This document shows positions 1 to 6,776 of a DNA stretch of 20,183 nt, piece after piece. Made by a program: the position numbers and the translations under genes. Under the pieces are notes generated by a model. The model made no database searches and was not told the DNA's origin. It was given only the letters and a program-made list of their open reading frames with translations. Numbering within the stretch: position 1 is the first letter of the stretch; each line of letters starts with the position of its first letter. Source of the DNA: Alphaproteobacteria bacterium (lineage in GTDB: Bacteria; Pseudomonadota; Alphaproteobacteria; Micavibrionales; UBA1664); NCBI GenBank assembly GCA_018969935.1, contig JAGWXJ010000021.1, positions 1-20,183 of the forward strand. The letters run 5' to 3'.

Positions 1-187
1 TTTCGCCACTTGCGGATTTGCGGCCATCAAATTTTTCCGAGTAGACGGATGCAAAACCCGATTCAATGACGGCGGGGCCGCACAGGTGAGGCGGCAAAGG
101 CGGCTGCGTGGCCTGTTGGGCCAGTGCAGCTGCAGGCAGAAATGCAAGAAAGACCAATGAGCGCATCATCCAAGAACGGATTGGCAT
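1..187 (-). CDS. RlpA-like secreted protein (double-psi beta-barrel), N-terminal part only
   Basis: The first 62 codons read from an ATG at 187 down to the window edge. They encode a signal peptide (two Met-rich starts, hydrophobic core LVFLAF, likely cleavage after AALA at about residue 23), a Pro/Gln-rich linker, then GFASVYSEKFDGRKSASGE. That last stretch matches the start of the RlpA double-psi beta-barrel, whose usual form is G-x-A-S-x-Y-x-x-x-F-x-G-x-x-T-A-x-G-E. RlpA family members are envelope proteins, in some species lytic transglycosylases acting on peptidoglycan stripped of stem peptides. The gene starts 15 bases after the metY stop on the same strand, so it is probably co-transcribed with it. 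An ATG at codon 7 or 8 is an equally possible start. The catalytic part lies outside the window, so enzymatic activity cannot be judged. Confidence 0.75.
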   Translation of the reverse strand, partial: MPIRSWMMRSLVFLAFLPAAALAQQATQPPLPPHLCGPAVIESGFASVYSEKFDGRKSASGE

Positions 188-201
188 TAAAAAATGTTCC
201 G

Positions 202-1503
202 TCAGATTTGTGCGAGGGCCTGATCGAGATCGGCGATGATGTCGGCAATCGCTTCCAGACCAATTGAAACGCGTATTGTCTCAGGCCCGATGCCCAGCGC
301 CACTTTTTGTTCATCCGTCAATTGCGAGTGGGTGGTGGAGGACGGGTGCGTGATGAGGCTGCGCGTATCGCCAATGTTTGCGACGTGCGAAAATAGCTTC
401 ATGGAGGATACGATTTTGGTGCCTGCCGCGTGGCCGCCTTTGACGCCGAAGGTAAACACCGCGCCGCCCATGCCAGAGCAGTATTTTTGGACAAGGTTGT
501 AGTACTTGCTGGATTTGAGCCCGGGGTAGTTGACCCATGCGACCTTGGGATGTTTTTCAAGGTGCTCGGCCACGGCCTGTGCGTTGGCGCAGTGGCGGGG
601 CATGCGCAGGGCCAGTGTTTCCATGCCTTGCAAGGTAAGAAACGCATTCATGGGTTGTTGTGTCATGCCCAGATCGCGCAGGCCAACGGCATGGAGCCAG
701 ACATGCAGCGCAGCCTTGCCAAACGCATCGTTGAATACGATGCCGTTGTAGCTGGGATTGGGCGCGCCGAAATTGGGATATTTGCCAGCGTGTTTTTTCC
801 AATCGAACGTGCCGCCATCGACAACCGCGCCGCCAAGGGCGTGGCCGTGGCCGCTGAGGAATTTGGTGGTGGAATGCGTAACGATGGACGCGCCGTATTG
901 AAGCGGTTTGCACAGGGCGGGGGTAGCAAGCGTGTTGTCGACAATAAGTGGGATGCCTGCGGCTTCGGCCACTTTTGCAACGGCCTCGATATCCACGACA
1001 ACGCCCGAGGGGTTTGCCATGCTTTCGAGGAATATCAGTTTTGTTTTGTCGGTGATGGCGCGTTTGAAGTTGTCGATGGCATCGGGGTCCACGAGGGTTG
1101 ATTGCCAGCCAAAGCAGCGCGGGAATACGTTGCGGAGCTGGTTGGTGGACCCGCCGTAAATGCGGCTGGAGGCAACTATGTGATCACCTGCGCCCATCAG
1201 GGCCGCGAAGATAAGCACCTGCGCCGCGTGGCCTGATGACGTGGCGGTGGCACCGAGCCCGCCTTCCAAGGCTGCCAGCCTTTCCTCCATCGCATTGACA
1301 GTCGGGTTGGTGAGGCGGGAGTAGGAGTACCCCATCTCCTTCAAGGAAAACAAATCGGCGCCGTGAACGGCATCGCGGAATACGTAGGCCGTGGTGAAGT
1401 GAACGGGCATGGAGCGCGAGCCTGTCACAGGGTCGGGCGGGGTGCCTGCGTGGAGGGCGAGGGTTTCGAAACCTTGGAAGTCTTTGGCGGCGTTGTGCGT
1501 CAT
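202..1503 (-). CDS. metY: O-acetylhomoserine aminocarboxypropyltransferase (sulfhydrylase), MetY type
   Basis: This is a cytoplasmic PLP enzyme of the Cys/Met metabolism family. It makes homocysteine from O-acetylhomoserine and sulfide. The 433-residue length is typical of MetY (about 430) and longer than MetB/MetC/MetZ (about 390). Visible landmarks are FETLALHAG near the N-terminus, YSYSRLTNPT (phosphate and substrate contacts), the aspartate of IVDNT (about residue 189) and the PLP lysine in HSTTKFLSGHG (about residue 214). The 20-residue insertion after the lysine and the C-terminal SLITHPSSTTHSQL block also fit. I place the start at the ATG at 1503, which has GGAT about 9 bases upstream; a GTG at 1527 would add eight residues. 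Substrate preference (O-acetyl versus O-succinyl homoserine) is inferred from family resemblance. It lies upstream of the RlpA-like gene on the same strand and divergent from rplM. Confidence 0.93.
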   Translation of the reverse strand: MTHNAAKDFQGFETLALHAGTPPDPVTGSRSMPVHFTTAYVFRDAVHGADLFSLKEMGYSYSRLTNPTVNAMEERLAALEGGLGATATSSGHAAQVLIFAALMGAGDHIVASSRIYGGSTNQLRNVFPRCFGWQSTLVDPDAIDNFKRAITDKTKLIFLESMANPSGVVVDIEAVAKVAEAAGIPLIVDNTLATPALCKPLQYGASIVTHSTTKFLSGHGHALGGAVVDGGTFDWKKHAGKYPNFGAPNPSYNGIVFNDAFGKAALHVWLHAVGLRDLGMTQQPMNAFLTLQGMETLALRMPRHCANAQAVAEHLEKHPKVAWVNYPGLKSSKYYNLVQKYCSGMGGAVFTFGVKGGHAAGTKIVSSMKLFSHVANIGDTRSLITHPSSTTHSQLTDEQKVALGIGPETIRVSIGLEAIADIIADLDQALAQI

Positions 1504-1599
1504 GGGACAATGATCCGCGCTAAGCACACCCCCGTCAAGGCCTGCTGCCTACCATTACAGGACGCAGCGTGCATGGCCTTCCGCGGGATTGCCCCTTAT

Positions 1600-1650
1600 G
1601 CGGTATCAAGCGGTCCTACGGATATCCTTTGTGTGGTATATGGATACCGC
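1600..1650. promoter_or_regulatory. Inverted repeat in the metY/rplM divergent intergenic region
   Basis: GCGGTATC at 1600-1607 is repeated exactly inverted as GATACCGC at 1643-1650. Between them lie the perfect palindrome GGATATCC (1620-1627) and a smaller inverted repeat, GGTAT-N4-ATACC, at 1635-1648. The 233-base region separates divergent metY and rplM. The symmetry suggests an operator or an RNA structure in the metY leader. No regulator is identified, and no clear sigma-70 promoter for metY was found. Confidence 0.35.
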
Positions 1651-1672
1651 TTTGAAAAATGGCGGTTTTTCC

Positions 1673-1702
1673 TTGACAGCGGGGCGGTAAAACGCGCATA
1701 TA
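1673..1702 (+). promoter_or_regulatory. Promoter of rplM-rpsI
   Basis: A consensus -35 box TTGACA (1673-1678) is followed after 18 bases by CATATA (1697-1702) as -10; TATACG at 1699-1704 is the alternative. Transcription would begin near 1709, leaving a leader of about 28 bases that contains AAGGG (1725-1729) seven bases before the rplM ATG. GGGGCG (1681-1686) and CGCCCC (1703-1708) form an inverted repeat across the spacer and -10 region, which could be an operator. Confidence 0.6.
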
Positions 1703-1736
1703 CGCCCCAAGTTCAACAAACCGTAAGGGCTACCTA

Positions 1737-2201
1737 ATGAAAACCTACTCAGCCAAACCGTCGGAAGTGACGGCCAAGTGGCACCTGATCGATGCCGATG
1801 GCCTCGTTCTCGGCCGTCTTGCAGGCATTGTTGCGAAGATCCTTCGCGGCAAGCACAAAGCACAATTCACGCCGCACATCGATACCGGCGACAACGTCGT
1901 TATCATCAACGCCGACAAGGTGAAGATTACCGGCAACAAAAAAGAACAGAGCGTGTTCTACTGGCACACGGGCTACCCCGGCGGTATCAAAGGCCGTACG
2001 CAAGGCGAAATCCTTGAAGGCAAACACCCTGAGCGCGTGATCCTCAAGGCCGTCGAGCGCATGATGCCGAAAGACAGCCGCCTTGCCGACAAGCAAATGG
2101 GCAAGCTGCACGTTTACGCCGGTGCCGCGCACCCGCATGAAGCACAACAGCCCGCAAAGCTGGATGTTGCCGCCATGAACCGCAAGAACAAACCGGCCTA
2201 A
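1737..2201 (+). CDS. rplM: 50S ribosomal protein L13
   Basis: The 154-residue protein is a full-length bacterial L13, an early-assembling protein of the large ribosomal subunit. The N-terminus KTYSAKP...WHLIDADGLVLGRLA and the block VVIINADKVKITGNK are signatures of the family. Further matches are YWHTGYPGG, LEGKHPERVI, AVERMMPK and the terminal YAGAAHPHEAQQP. The short C-terminal tail is alphaproteobacterial in style. AAGGG lies seven bases before the ATG, and a near-consensus promoter lies upstream. The stop codon is 13 bases before rpsI, the almost universal rplM-rpsI gene pair. Confidence 0.98.
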   Translation: MKTYSAKPSEVTAKWHLIDADGLVLGRLAGIVAKILRGKHKAQFTPHIDTGDNVVIINADKVKITGNKKEQSVFYWHTGYPGGIKGRTQGEILEGKHPERVILKAVERMMPKDSRLADKQMGKLHVYAGAAHPHEAQQPAKLDVAAMNRKNKPA

Positions 2202-2214
2202 GGAGATATAGACA

Positions 2215-2748
2215 ATGGCTACCAAAAAAACCGTCAAGTCTATGGAAGACATCAAGGCCGTGGCCCCCAAAGCCGCTGCCGAAGCACCTGCTGCCGCTGC
2301 GCCTGCAACGGCCGTTGTTGCCAACGACGCCCCGAAACGCGAACCCAAACGCGACGGCCAAGGCCGTTCCTACGGTACCGGCCGTCGTAAAGACGCCGTT
2401 GCCCGCGTATGGATCAAGCCCGGCCGCGGCCAAGTGCTTGTAAACGGCAAAGGCCAAGGCGACTACTTCGCACGCCACACGCACCTGCTGGTTATCAACC
2501 AGCCGTTCCTCGTTGCAAAATGTGTCAACCAGTTCGACGTCATCTGCACCGTTGTGGGCGGCGGCCTTTCAGGCCAAGCCGGTGCCGTTCGCCACGGTAT
2601 TTCCCGTGCGCTTTCGGCATACGACCCTGCCAACTACCGTTCGGCCCTCAAGAAAGCCGGCTTCCTCACCCGCGATAGCCGCGTGGTCGAGCGTAAGAAG
2701 GTCGGCCTGCACAAAGCACGCCGATCCAAACAGTGGGCCAAGCGTTAA
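2215..2748 (+). CDS. rpsI: 30S ribosomal protein S9 with N-terminal extension
   Basis: Residues from about 50 onward (RSYGTGRRKDAVARVWIKPG, then VNGKGQGDYF, GGGLSGQAGAVRHGISRAL, DSRVVERKKVGLHKARR) are a complete S9. The universally conserved basic C-terminus ends in AKR; in other species this tail reaches the tRNA in the P site. The first 50 residues are an extension rich in Ala, Lys and Pro that standard S9 (about 130 residues) lacks. Such extensions are known among Alphaproteobacteria. The strong ribosome binding site AGGAGA (2201-2206) overlaps the last base of the rplM stop codon and fixes the ATG at 2215, nine bases further on. Confidence 0.97.
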   Translation: MATKKTVKSMEDIKAVAPKAAAEAPAAAAPATAVVANDAPKREPKRDGQGRSYGTGRRKDAVARVWIKPGRGQVLVNGKGQGDYFARHTHLLVINQPFLVAKCVNQFDVICTVVGGGLSGQAGAVRHGISRALSAYDPANYRSALKKAGFLTRDSRVVERKKVGLHKARRSKQWAKR

Positions 2749-2771
2749 TGTGAGCCCTCAGATGCCGGGCT

Positions 2772-2828
2772 GCGTGCTCCGCACGCTCCTGGCTTCGCTC
2801 GCATCAGCTCGCGGGCCCTCAACGGGCC
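2772..2828. repeat. Intergenic repeat, copy 1, with two hairpins
   Basis: The 21-base segment 2795-2815 (TCGCTCGCATCAGCTCGCGGG, less its final G here for brevity: TCGCTCGCATCAGCTCGCGG) matches 8623-8643 at 20 of 21 bases. It contains GCTCGC twice, four bases apart. A perfect hairpin, GCGTGC-TCC-GCACGC (2772-2786), precedes it, and GGCCC-TCAAC-GGGCC (2814-2828) follows. Both copies of the repeat lie after the stop codon of a plus-strand gene that converges on a minus-strand gene. Confidence 0.55.
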
Positions 2829-2842
2829 AAGAAGAAATAAAG

Positions 2843-2868
2843 AAGGGCGCTTTCGGGCGCCCTTTTTT
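2843..2868 (+). terminator. Rho-independent terminator of rplM-rpsI, probably bidirectional
   Basis: AAGGGCGC (2843-2850) pairs perfectly with GCGCCCTT (2857-2864) around the loop TTTCGG, and the right arm continues into a T run. Read on the minus strand the same stem is followed by CTTTATTTC, so it may also stop transcription of the gene ending at 2885. Confidence 0.85.
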
Positions 2869-2884
2869 GTTACTCGCTTTTTTA

Positions 2885-3157
2885 TTAGGAACGCGGGGCA
2901 GGTGGCAGGCCGAAAAGCATGCCGCGGTCATAACGGTGGCGGGTGTGGGCTGTTTTTGCGCGGGCTTCCAATGCATGCATGAACGCATTAAGTGCGACCA
3001 TGGCATCACGGTCGTTGACGGCGAGGGGTTGGCCTTCGATTGAGCCTGCACTCTGGAATTCGGCAACAAGTGCGCGGGCCTGTGCCAGCGTATCGTTGGC
3101 ACCTTTGCCTAGGCTGCTGTAGTGAAGTTCCTCGAAGGGGCCTTTCCATTTGGACAT
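2885..3157 (-). CDS. Small hypothetical protein, 90 residues
   Basis: I do not recognise a family. The gene is well supported by its signals: an ATG at 3157 with GGGAGA about nine bases upstream, a sigma-70-like promoter before that, and a terminator just beyond the stop. The product begins MSKWKGPFEELHYSSLG, is mostly predicted alpha-helical (LAQARALVAEF; ALNAFMHALEAR), and ends in a Pro/Arg tail (LPPAPRS). It has no signal peptide and no membrane segment, so it is probably a soluble cytoplasmic protein. It is transcribed divergently from the gamma-carbonic anhydrase gene and convergently with rpsI. No function can be assigned. Confidence 0.75.
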   Translation of the reverse strand: MSKWKGPFEELHYSSLGKGANDTLAQARALVAEFQSAGSIEGQPLAVNDRDAMVALNAFMHALEARAKTAHTRHRYDRGMLFGLPPAPRS

Positions 3158-3201
3158 ATCCGATATCTCCCTGTTTTGTATGAGTTATGTCTATTAACTT
3201 A

Positions 3202-3230
3202 GGTATATTCAAGCGGGCGGGGATAGTCAA
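3202..3230 (-). promoter_or_regulatory. Promoter of the 90-residue hypothetical gene
   Basis: On the minus strand TTGACT (3225-3230) is followed after exactly 17 bases by TATACC (3202-3207). The predicted start of transcription near 3195 leaves a leader of about 38 bases that contains the ribosome binding site. Confidence 0.6.
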
Positions 3231-3233
3231 ATG

Positions 3234-3253
3234 AGCGTAAGGCACGTTACGCT
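3234..3253 (+). promoter_or_regulatory. Stem-loop just before the gamma-carbonic anhydrase start
   Basis: AGCGTAA (3234-3240) and TTACGCT (3247-3253) are perfect inverted repeats with a six-base loop. The right arm ends seven bases before the ATG at 3260, where the ribosome binding site should lie. It could be an operator or an RNA hairpin that limits translation. No other Shine-Dalgarno sequence is seen for this gene. Confidence 0.35.
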
Positions 3254-3259
3254 TCGGGT

Positions 3260-3775
3260 ATGATGATTCTTCCTTACAAGGGCGTAACGCCGACCATCCA
3301 TGAAACCGCTTATGTGGCCGCCAATGCCGCCGTGATTGGCGATGTTGTCATCGGGGCCAATTCAGGCATCTGGTACGGGTGTACGGTGCGCGGCGACGTC
3401 AACATCATCCGCATCGGTTCGGGCACAAACATTCAGGACGGGACGGTTATCCATGTGGCCACGCACGGGCGCGGCACACACATCGGGAATGACGTGACGG
3501 TGGGGCATATGGCGCTGCTGCATGACTGCACCATAGAAGACGGCGCGTATATAGGCATGCAGGCCTGCGTGATGGATGGCGCGGTAGTGGAAAAACGGGC
3601 GTTTGTGGCAGCGGGGGCGCTGGTGACACCTGCCAAGCGTGTGCCATCGGGCCAGTTGTGGGCAGGGCGCCCCGCCAAGTATGTGCGTGATCTGACAGAG
3701 GATGATTACAAGCTTATGGACTGGTCAGGCCCGCACTATGTGCGGCTGGCCGACGAGCATAAGAAAATCGGCTAG
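3260..3775 (+). CDS. Gamma-carbonic anhydrase family protein (left-handed beta-helix, YrdA/CamH-like)
   Basis: The 171-residue protein is built of hexapeptide repeats (for example AAVIGDVVIGANSGIW, VNIIRIGSGTNIQDG) that fold into a left-handed beta-helix, the usual length and form of the CamH/YrdA group. The three likely zinc histidines are His65 (in VIHVATHG), His83 (VGH) and His88 (LLH), the same spacing as in CamH proteins. Arg44, Asp46 and Gln59 of the family (GCTVRGD, NIQDG) are present. The C-terminus ends in an acyltransferase-like helix. Some members hydrate CO2 while others show no such activity, so the substrate is not certain. The start has no clear Shine-Dalgarno sequence; the second ATG (3263) is equally possible. 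Its stop shares CTAG with the stop of the opposing gene. Confidence 0.9.
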   Translation: MMILPYKGVTPTIHETAYVAANAAVIGDVVIGANSGIWYGCTVRGDVNIIRIGSGTNIQDGTVIHVATHGRGTHIGNDVTVGHMALLHDCTIEDGAYIGMQACVMDGAVVEKRAFVAAGALVTPAKRVPSGQLWAGRPAKYVRDLTEDDYKLMDWSGPHYVRLADEHKKIG

Positions 3776-4803
3776 GGTTTGAAAAAGGACTGGAATGTAA
3801 CCCCGGGGGCCTGACGTTTTTGGCCTGAAGCCGTATAGCCAATCATCAGTTTGTCCGGTGTTGTGTCAAATGATTTTGCGATTTGTTTTATGGCATCGCT
3901 CATAATTTCTTCATCCGTGCGTTGGACGCGACGCCAATCTGAACCTTCCTTGGGTTTGAACAAATCCGACTTATAAGTGCTATGCCATGTAAGGCTGCCA
4001 ACGTTTGTGAGATTAACGTCGTCAACAATCCCGTTGCCTGCAGCGCGCTTCAAGAAGGAACCGGGAATTTTTTCTGTCCAGCTTTTGTACAGACCCATAA
4101 TTCTTTCCGGTTTGACGGTGCCACCGCCCATTACCGCTTCTTCGTCAACGACGTCAACGTTTACTGTCAGCGCTTGCGGATCAAGGTTCCCGAGTTCCTG
4201 TTTTGACATTTCAACACGTTTACTTGCGATGCCATTCTGATCCAGAAGGTAAACATCATCGCCAACTGCCTTGAGGCTTGTTTTTAGAACGCTCTCGGTA
4301 CTGATGAGGCTGATCCTTAGGGAACGTTCTTGTGTTTTTTTATCGCAGTGGTTTGAAACCCTTACATTCTCGGCTTTTATACCACGCTTGATTATCTGGT
4401 TATGAGCCCAATCACAAACCAGGCCTGCCTCCATGCTGGCGTCTGCTACACATGCTGCTACCAAGCCGATAGCCAGTAGCGTGCTGGTTGATACAGCGGC
4501 ACCGCTTTTTGCAATTGTAGGAAGCGGAACGCAAGTATGCGTGACGTTGCAACCTGTAAGTAAAGCTTCAGGGCGCGCGTGCGCCATGCTGATACCAAAG
4601 GTATTTGAAAGCTCGCTTACCGAGAGGACCATTTCATGGCCCGGAATTTTCGAGAGTCCGTCAATTGCTGCTTGCTGTGGGAGGCCTGTTACGCCCGCGC
4701 CAACCAAAGTTGCACCAAGGGCAAGCCTACTAGCTGTCTGTGTAAAGCCGCTAGATAATCTGGATGCCGGGTTGCCATTATTTTTATCTGTATCGTCGGC
4801 CAT
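3772..4803 (-). CDS. Hypothetical protein, 343 residues, two hydrophobic segments
   Basis: I do not recognise this protein. The start is well defined: AGAGGGG lies about five bases before the ATG at 4803, and a perfect TATAAT lies 26 bases upstream. The polar N-terminus (MADDTDKNNGNPAS) is followed by two hydrophobic stretches, about residues 27-42 (LALGATLVGAGVTGL) and 108-121 (LLAIGLVAACVA). Between and after them are several cysteines (85, 91, 118, 130, 153). The remaining 200 residues are soluble in character and mixed alpha/beta. No catalytic motif or lipobox is seen. Base composition is visibly more AT-rich than in the neighbours, which may indicate later acquisition. The gene overlaps the carbonic anhydrase gene by four bases, tail to tail, and lies 71 bases downstream of phaC on the same strand. 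Confidence 0.8.
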   Translation of the reverse strand: MADDTDKNNGNPASRLSSGFTQTASRLALGATLVGAGVTGLPQQAAIDGLSKIPGHEMVLSVSELSNTFGISMAHARPEALLTGCNVTHTCVPLPTIAKSGAAVSTSTLLAIGLVAACVADASMEAGLVCDWAHNQIIKRGIKAENVRVSNHCDKKTQERSLRISLISTESVLKTSLKAVGDDVYLLDQNGIASKRVEMSKQELGNLDPQALTVNVDVVDEEAVMGGGTVKPERIMGLYKSWTEKIPGSFLKRAAGNGIVDDVNLTNVGSLTWHSTYKSDLFKPKEGSDWRRVQRTDEEIMSDAIKQIAKSFDTTPDKLMIGYTASGQKRQAPGVTFQSFFKP

Positions 4804-4828
4804 TTTGCCCCTCTAGGTTTATGGGCCG

Positions 4829-4834
4829 ATTATA
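4829..4834 (-). promoter_or_regulatory. Candidate -10 box of the 343-residue hypothetical gene
   Basis: A perfect TATAAT on the minus strand would start transcription near 4822, with a leader of about 18 bases that holds the AGAGGGG ribosome binding site. There is no good -35 box at 16-18 bases; TTAAAC lies 20 bases upstream. Confidence 0.4.
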
Positions 4835-4874
4835 GGAAAACCGGCTTAAGGGGCGTTTAAGAATAGGTTGGATT

Positions 4875-6677
4875 TTAGGCTTTTACCTTCACGTAGGTGC
4901 CGGGGGCGGGGCAAAGGGGCTTCAAAGGGCCTTTTGCGGGGTCTATGGCCGCCACTTTTTTGCCTGCGAATTCTTTCAGCCATTCATTCCAGTGCGGCCA
5001 CCATGAACCTTCGTGCGCGGAAGCTTTTTCGAGCCATGCCTCCGGCTTTTTGGGCATCGCGCTGCTGGTCCAGTGATTGTATTTTTTGGCGGCGGGGTGG
5101 TTGATGACACCCGCAATGTGGCCCGAGCCTGCAAGCGTAAAGGTAACAGGCCCCGCCATGAGTTTTGCGCCTTCGTACGTGGCTTTCCAAGGGGCGATAT
5201 GGTCATCGCGCGTTGAAAGGAAATAGCAGGGGGTTTTGATGGTGCCGAGATCCAGCTTCACGCCGCCGACATTCAGCTTTTCGGCCTTTGCCAGATCGTT
5301 GTTCAGGTACATGTGGCGCAAATAGTATTCGTGCATTTTGGCGGGCAGGTTTGTGCTGTCCGAATTCCAGTAGAGCAAATCAAAGCGGAACGGTTCGCGG
5401 CCCAGAAGGTAGTTGTTGACCACGAAGGACCAAATAAGGTCATTCGCGCGGAGCATGTTGAATGTTGCCTTCATGGTGTCGGCATCCATGAAGCCCTGCT
5501 TCGACATTTTATCGTGGAGCAGTTCGAGTTGCTGTTCATCGACGAAGAGTTTCAGATCGCCTGAATTTTCGAAATCGATGAGCGTGGTCAGGAAGGTGGC
5601 TGATTTGACCGCGCCATCCTTCTTTTTGGCTTTAAGCCAAGCGAGGGTCATGGACAGGAGCGTGCCGCCGATGCAGTAACCGACCACGTTGGCGCTTTTT
5701 GCGCCTGTCTGTTTTTTGATGGCGTCGAGGGCGGCGACGATGCCGTCTTTCATGTAGTCATCGAAGCCGACATCGCGGAGCGTGGCATCGGGGTTGACCC
5801 ATGACACCATGAATACGCTGTGGCCCTGATCCACGCACCATTTGACGAAGGAGTTATCGGGCCGCAAATCGAGGATGTAATATTTGTTGATCCACGGGGC
5901 TACGATGAGCAGAGGGGTTTCGTAGACCTTGTCGCCTGCAGGGGCGTAGTGGATGAGTTCCAGCATGTGGTTGCGGAACACGACCTGCCCTTTGGTGGTT
6001 GCGATGTTTTCGCCCAGCTTGAAAGCGTTTTCATCGGTCATCGTGAGGTGGCCGCGTTTCATGTCCTCGCACAGGTTGCGCATGCCGCGCACGAGGTTCT
6101 GGCCGCCTGATTCCAGTGTGGCTTGCAGCACATCGGGGTTTGTCATGGCGAAGTTTGTCGGGCTCATGGCATCGATAAACTGCTTGGTGAAGAACTGGAG
6201 TTTTCTGGCGGCCATCGGCTCGAGGGTGCCGCTATTTTGTTCAACGAGTTGCAATAGCCAACGTGCTGTCAGCAGGTAGGACTGGCGTATGAAGCCGAAC
6301 AGCGCATCCTTGTGCCATGCCTCGGCCTTGAAGCGGCGGTCGGCAGGGTCGGATTCCACGACGTCGGCAGCGTGGCCGCCTGTGAGGCGGGTTAATGTTG
6401 AATCCCACAACGACATGTAGTTGCGCCAGAGGGTGAATTGCGCCTCGGTCAGTTTTTCGGGTTGCTGGAGCATGTGGTCCAGCATGGCCATGGAGGCACC
6501 GCGCAGGTTGAACGGATCCAGCGGCGTTTCGCCAACAGGATTGGTTTTGGACCTTTCGGCCATGGTTTTTGCCAGCTCGCCCGAGGTGCGGAGCATCTCG
6601 CCCCATGAAAAGGCGAGTTTGTCGATATCGTAGGGATTGTCGGACATTTGTTCGGATTCACGGGGCTTTGCGGACAT
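4875..6677 (-). CDS. phaC: Class I poly(3-hydroxyalkanoate) synthase
   Basis: This enzyme polymerises (R)-3-hydroxyacyl-CoA into polyhydroxyalkanoate granules, a carbon store. The 600 residues match class I PhaC. The N-terminal domain is followed by an alpha/beta-hydrolase domain with the lipase-like box GYCIGG. The catalytic triad is visible: Cys335, Asp492 (RDDHIAPW) and His520 (SGHIAGVINHP); the 28-residue Asp-His distance equals that of the Ralstonia enzyme. The C-terminal WWPHWNEWL block is also conserved. A promoter (6684-6712) would start transcription at about the ATG at 6677, so the mRNA may be leaderless. Alternatively translation begins at the ATG at 6647 (590 residues). Neither start has a Shine-Dalgarno sequence. 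No phasin, phaA, phaB or phaZ is nearby. Confidence 0.96.
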   Translation of the reverse strand: MSAKPRESEQMSDNPYDIDKLAFSWGEMLRTSGELAKTMAERSKTNPVGETPLDPFNLRGASMAMLDHMLQQPEKLTEAQFTLWRNYMSLWDSTLTRLTGGHAADVVESDPADRRFKAEAWHKDALFGFIRQSYLLTARWLLQLVEQNSGTLEPMAARKLQFFTKQFIDAMSPTNFAMTNPDVLQATLESGGQNLVRGMRNLCEDMKRGHLTMTDENAFKLGENIATTKGQVVFRNHMLELIHYAPAGDKVYETPLLIVAPWINKYYILDLRPDNSFVKWCVDQGHSVFMVSWVNPDATLRDVGFDDYMKDGIVAALDAIKKQTGAKSANVVGYCIGGTLLSMTLAWLKAKKKDGAVKSATFLTTLIDFENSGDLKLFVDEQQLELLHDKMSKQGFMDADTMKATFNMLRANDLIWSFVVNNYLLGREPFRFDLLYWNSDSTNLPAKMHEYYLRHMYLNNDLAKAEKLNVGGVKLDLGTIKTPCYFLSTRDDHIAPWKATYEGAKLMAGPVTFTLAGSGHIAGVINHPAAKKYNHWTSSAMPKKPEAWLEKASAHEGSWWPHWNEWLKEFAGKKVAAIDPAKGPLKPLCPAPGTYVKVKA

Positions 6678-6683
6678 GCGTTA

Positions 6684-6712
6684 ACTATATGCCTTGGGAT
6701 AAACCGTGTCCA
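6684..6712 (-). promoter_or_regulatory. Promoter of phaC
   Basis: On the minus strand TGGACA (6707-6712) is followed after 17 bases by TATAGT (6684-6689), a close sigma-70 match. The expected transcription start, about seven bases beyond the -10 box, falls on the annotated phaC ATG. Confidence 0.55.
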
Positions 6713-6776
6713 TGCCTGCGGTCGCTTGCATGGTGCCATGTTTTCCGCCACTCTTTCCCGAGAAAAGGGCGATTCC

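Noticed and set aside
430..1101. Long plus-strand open frame opposite metY
   Set aside because: It lies wholly inside the well-supported metY gene on the other strand and has no family resemblance; high GC content creates such shadow frames.
1504..1736. SAM-type riboswitch in front of metY
   Set aside because: The minus-strand leader has inverted repeats but none matching a SAM riboswitch consensus I can recall; only an Rfam search could settle it.
1749..2348. 199-codon minus-strand open frame across rplM and rpsI
   Set aside because: It overlaps two certain ribosomal protein genes and has no independent support.
6648..6776. Upstream extension of the lipoprotein frame to 6648
   Set aside because: It would put 43 residues before the signal peptide and overlap the phaC start and promoter. 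The ATG at 6777 has a ribosome site.
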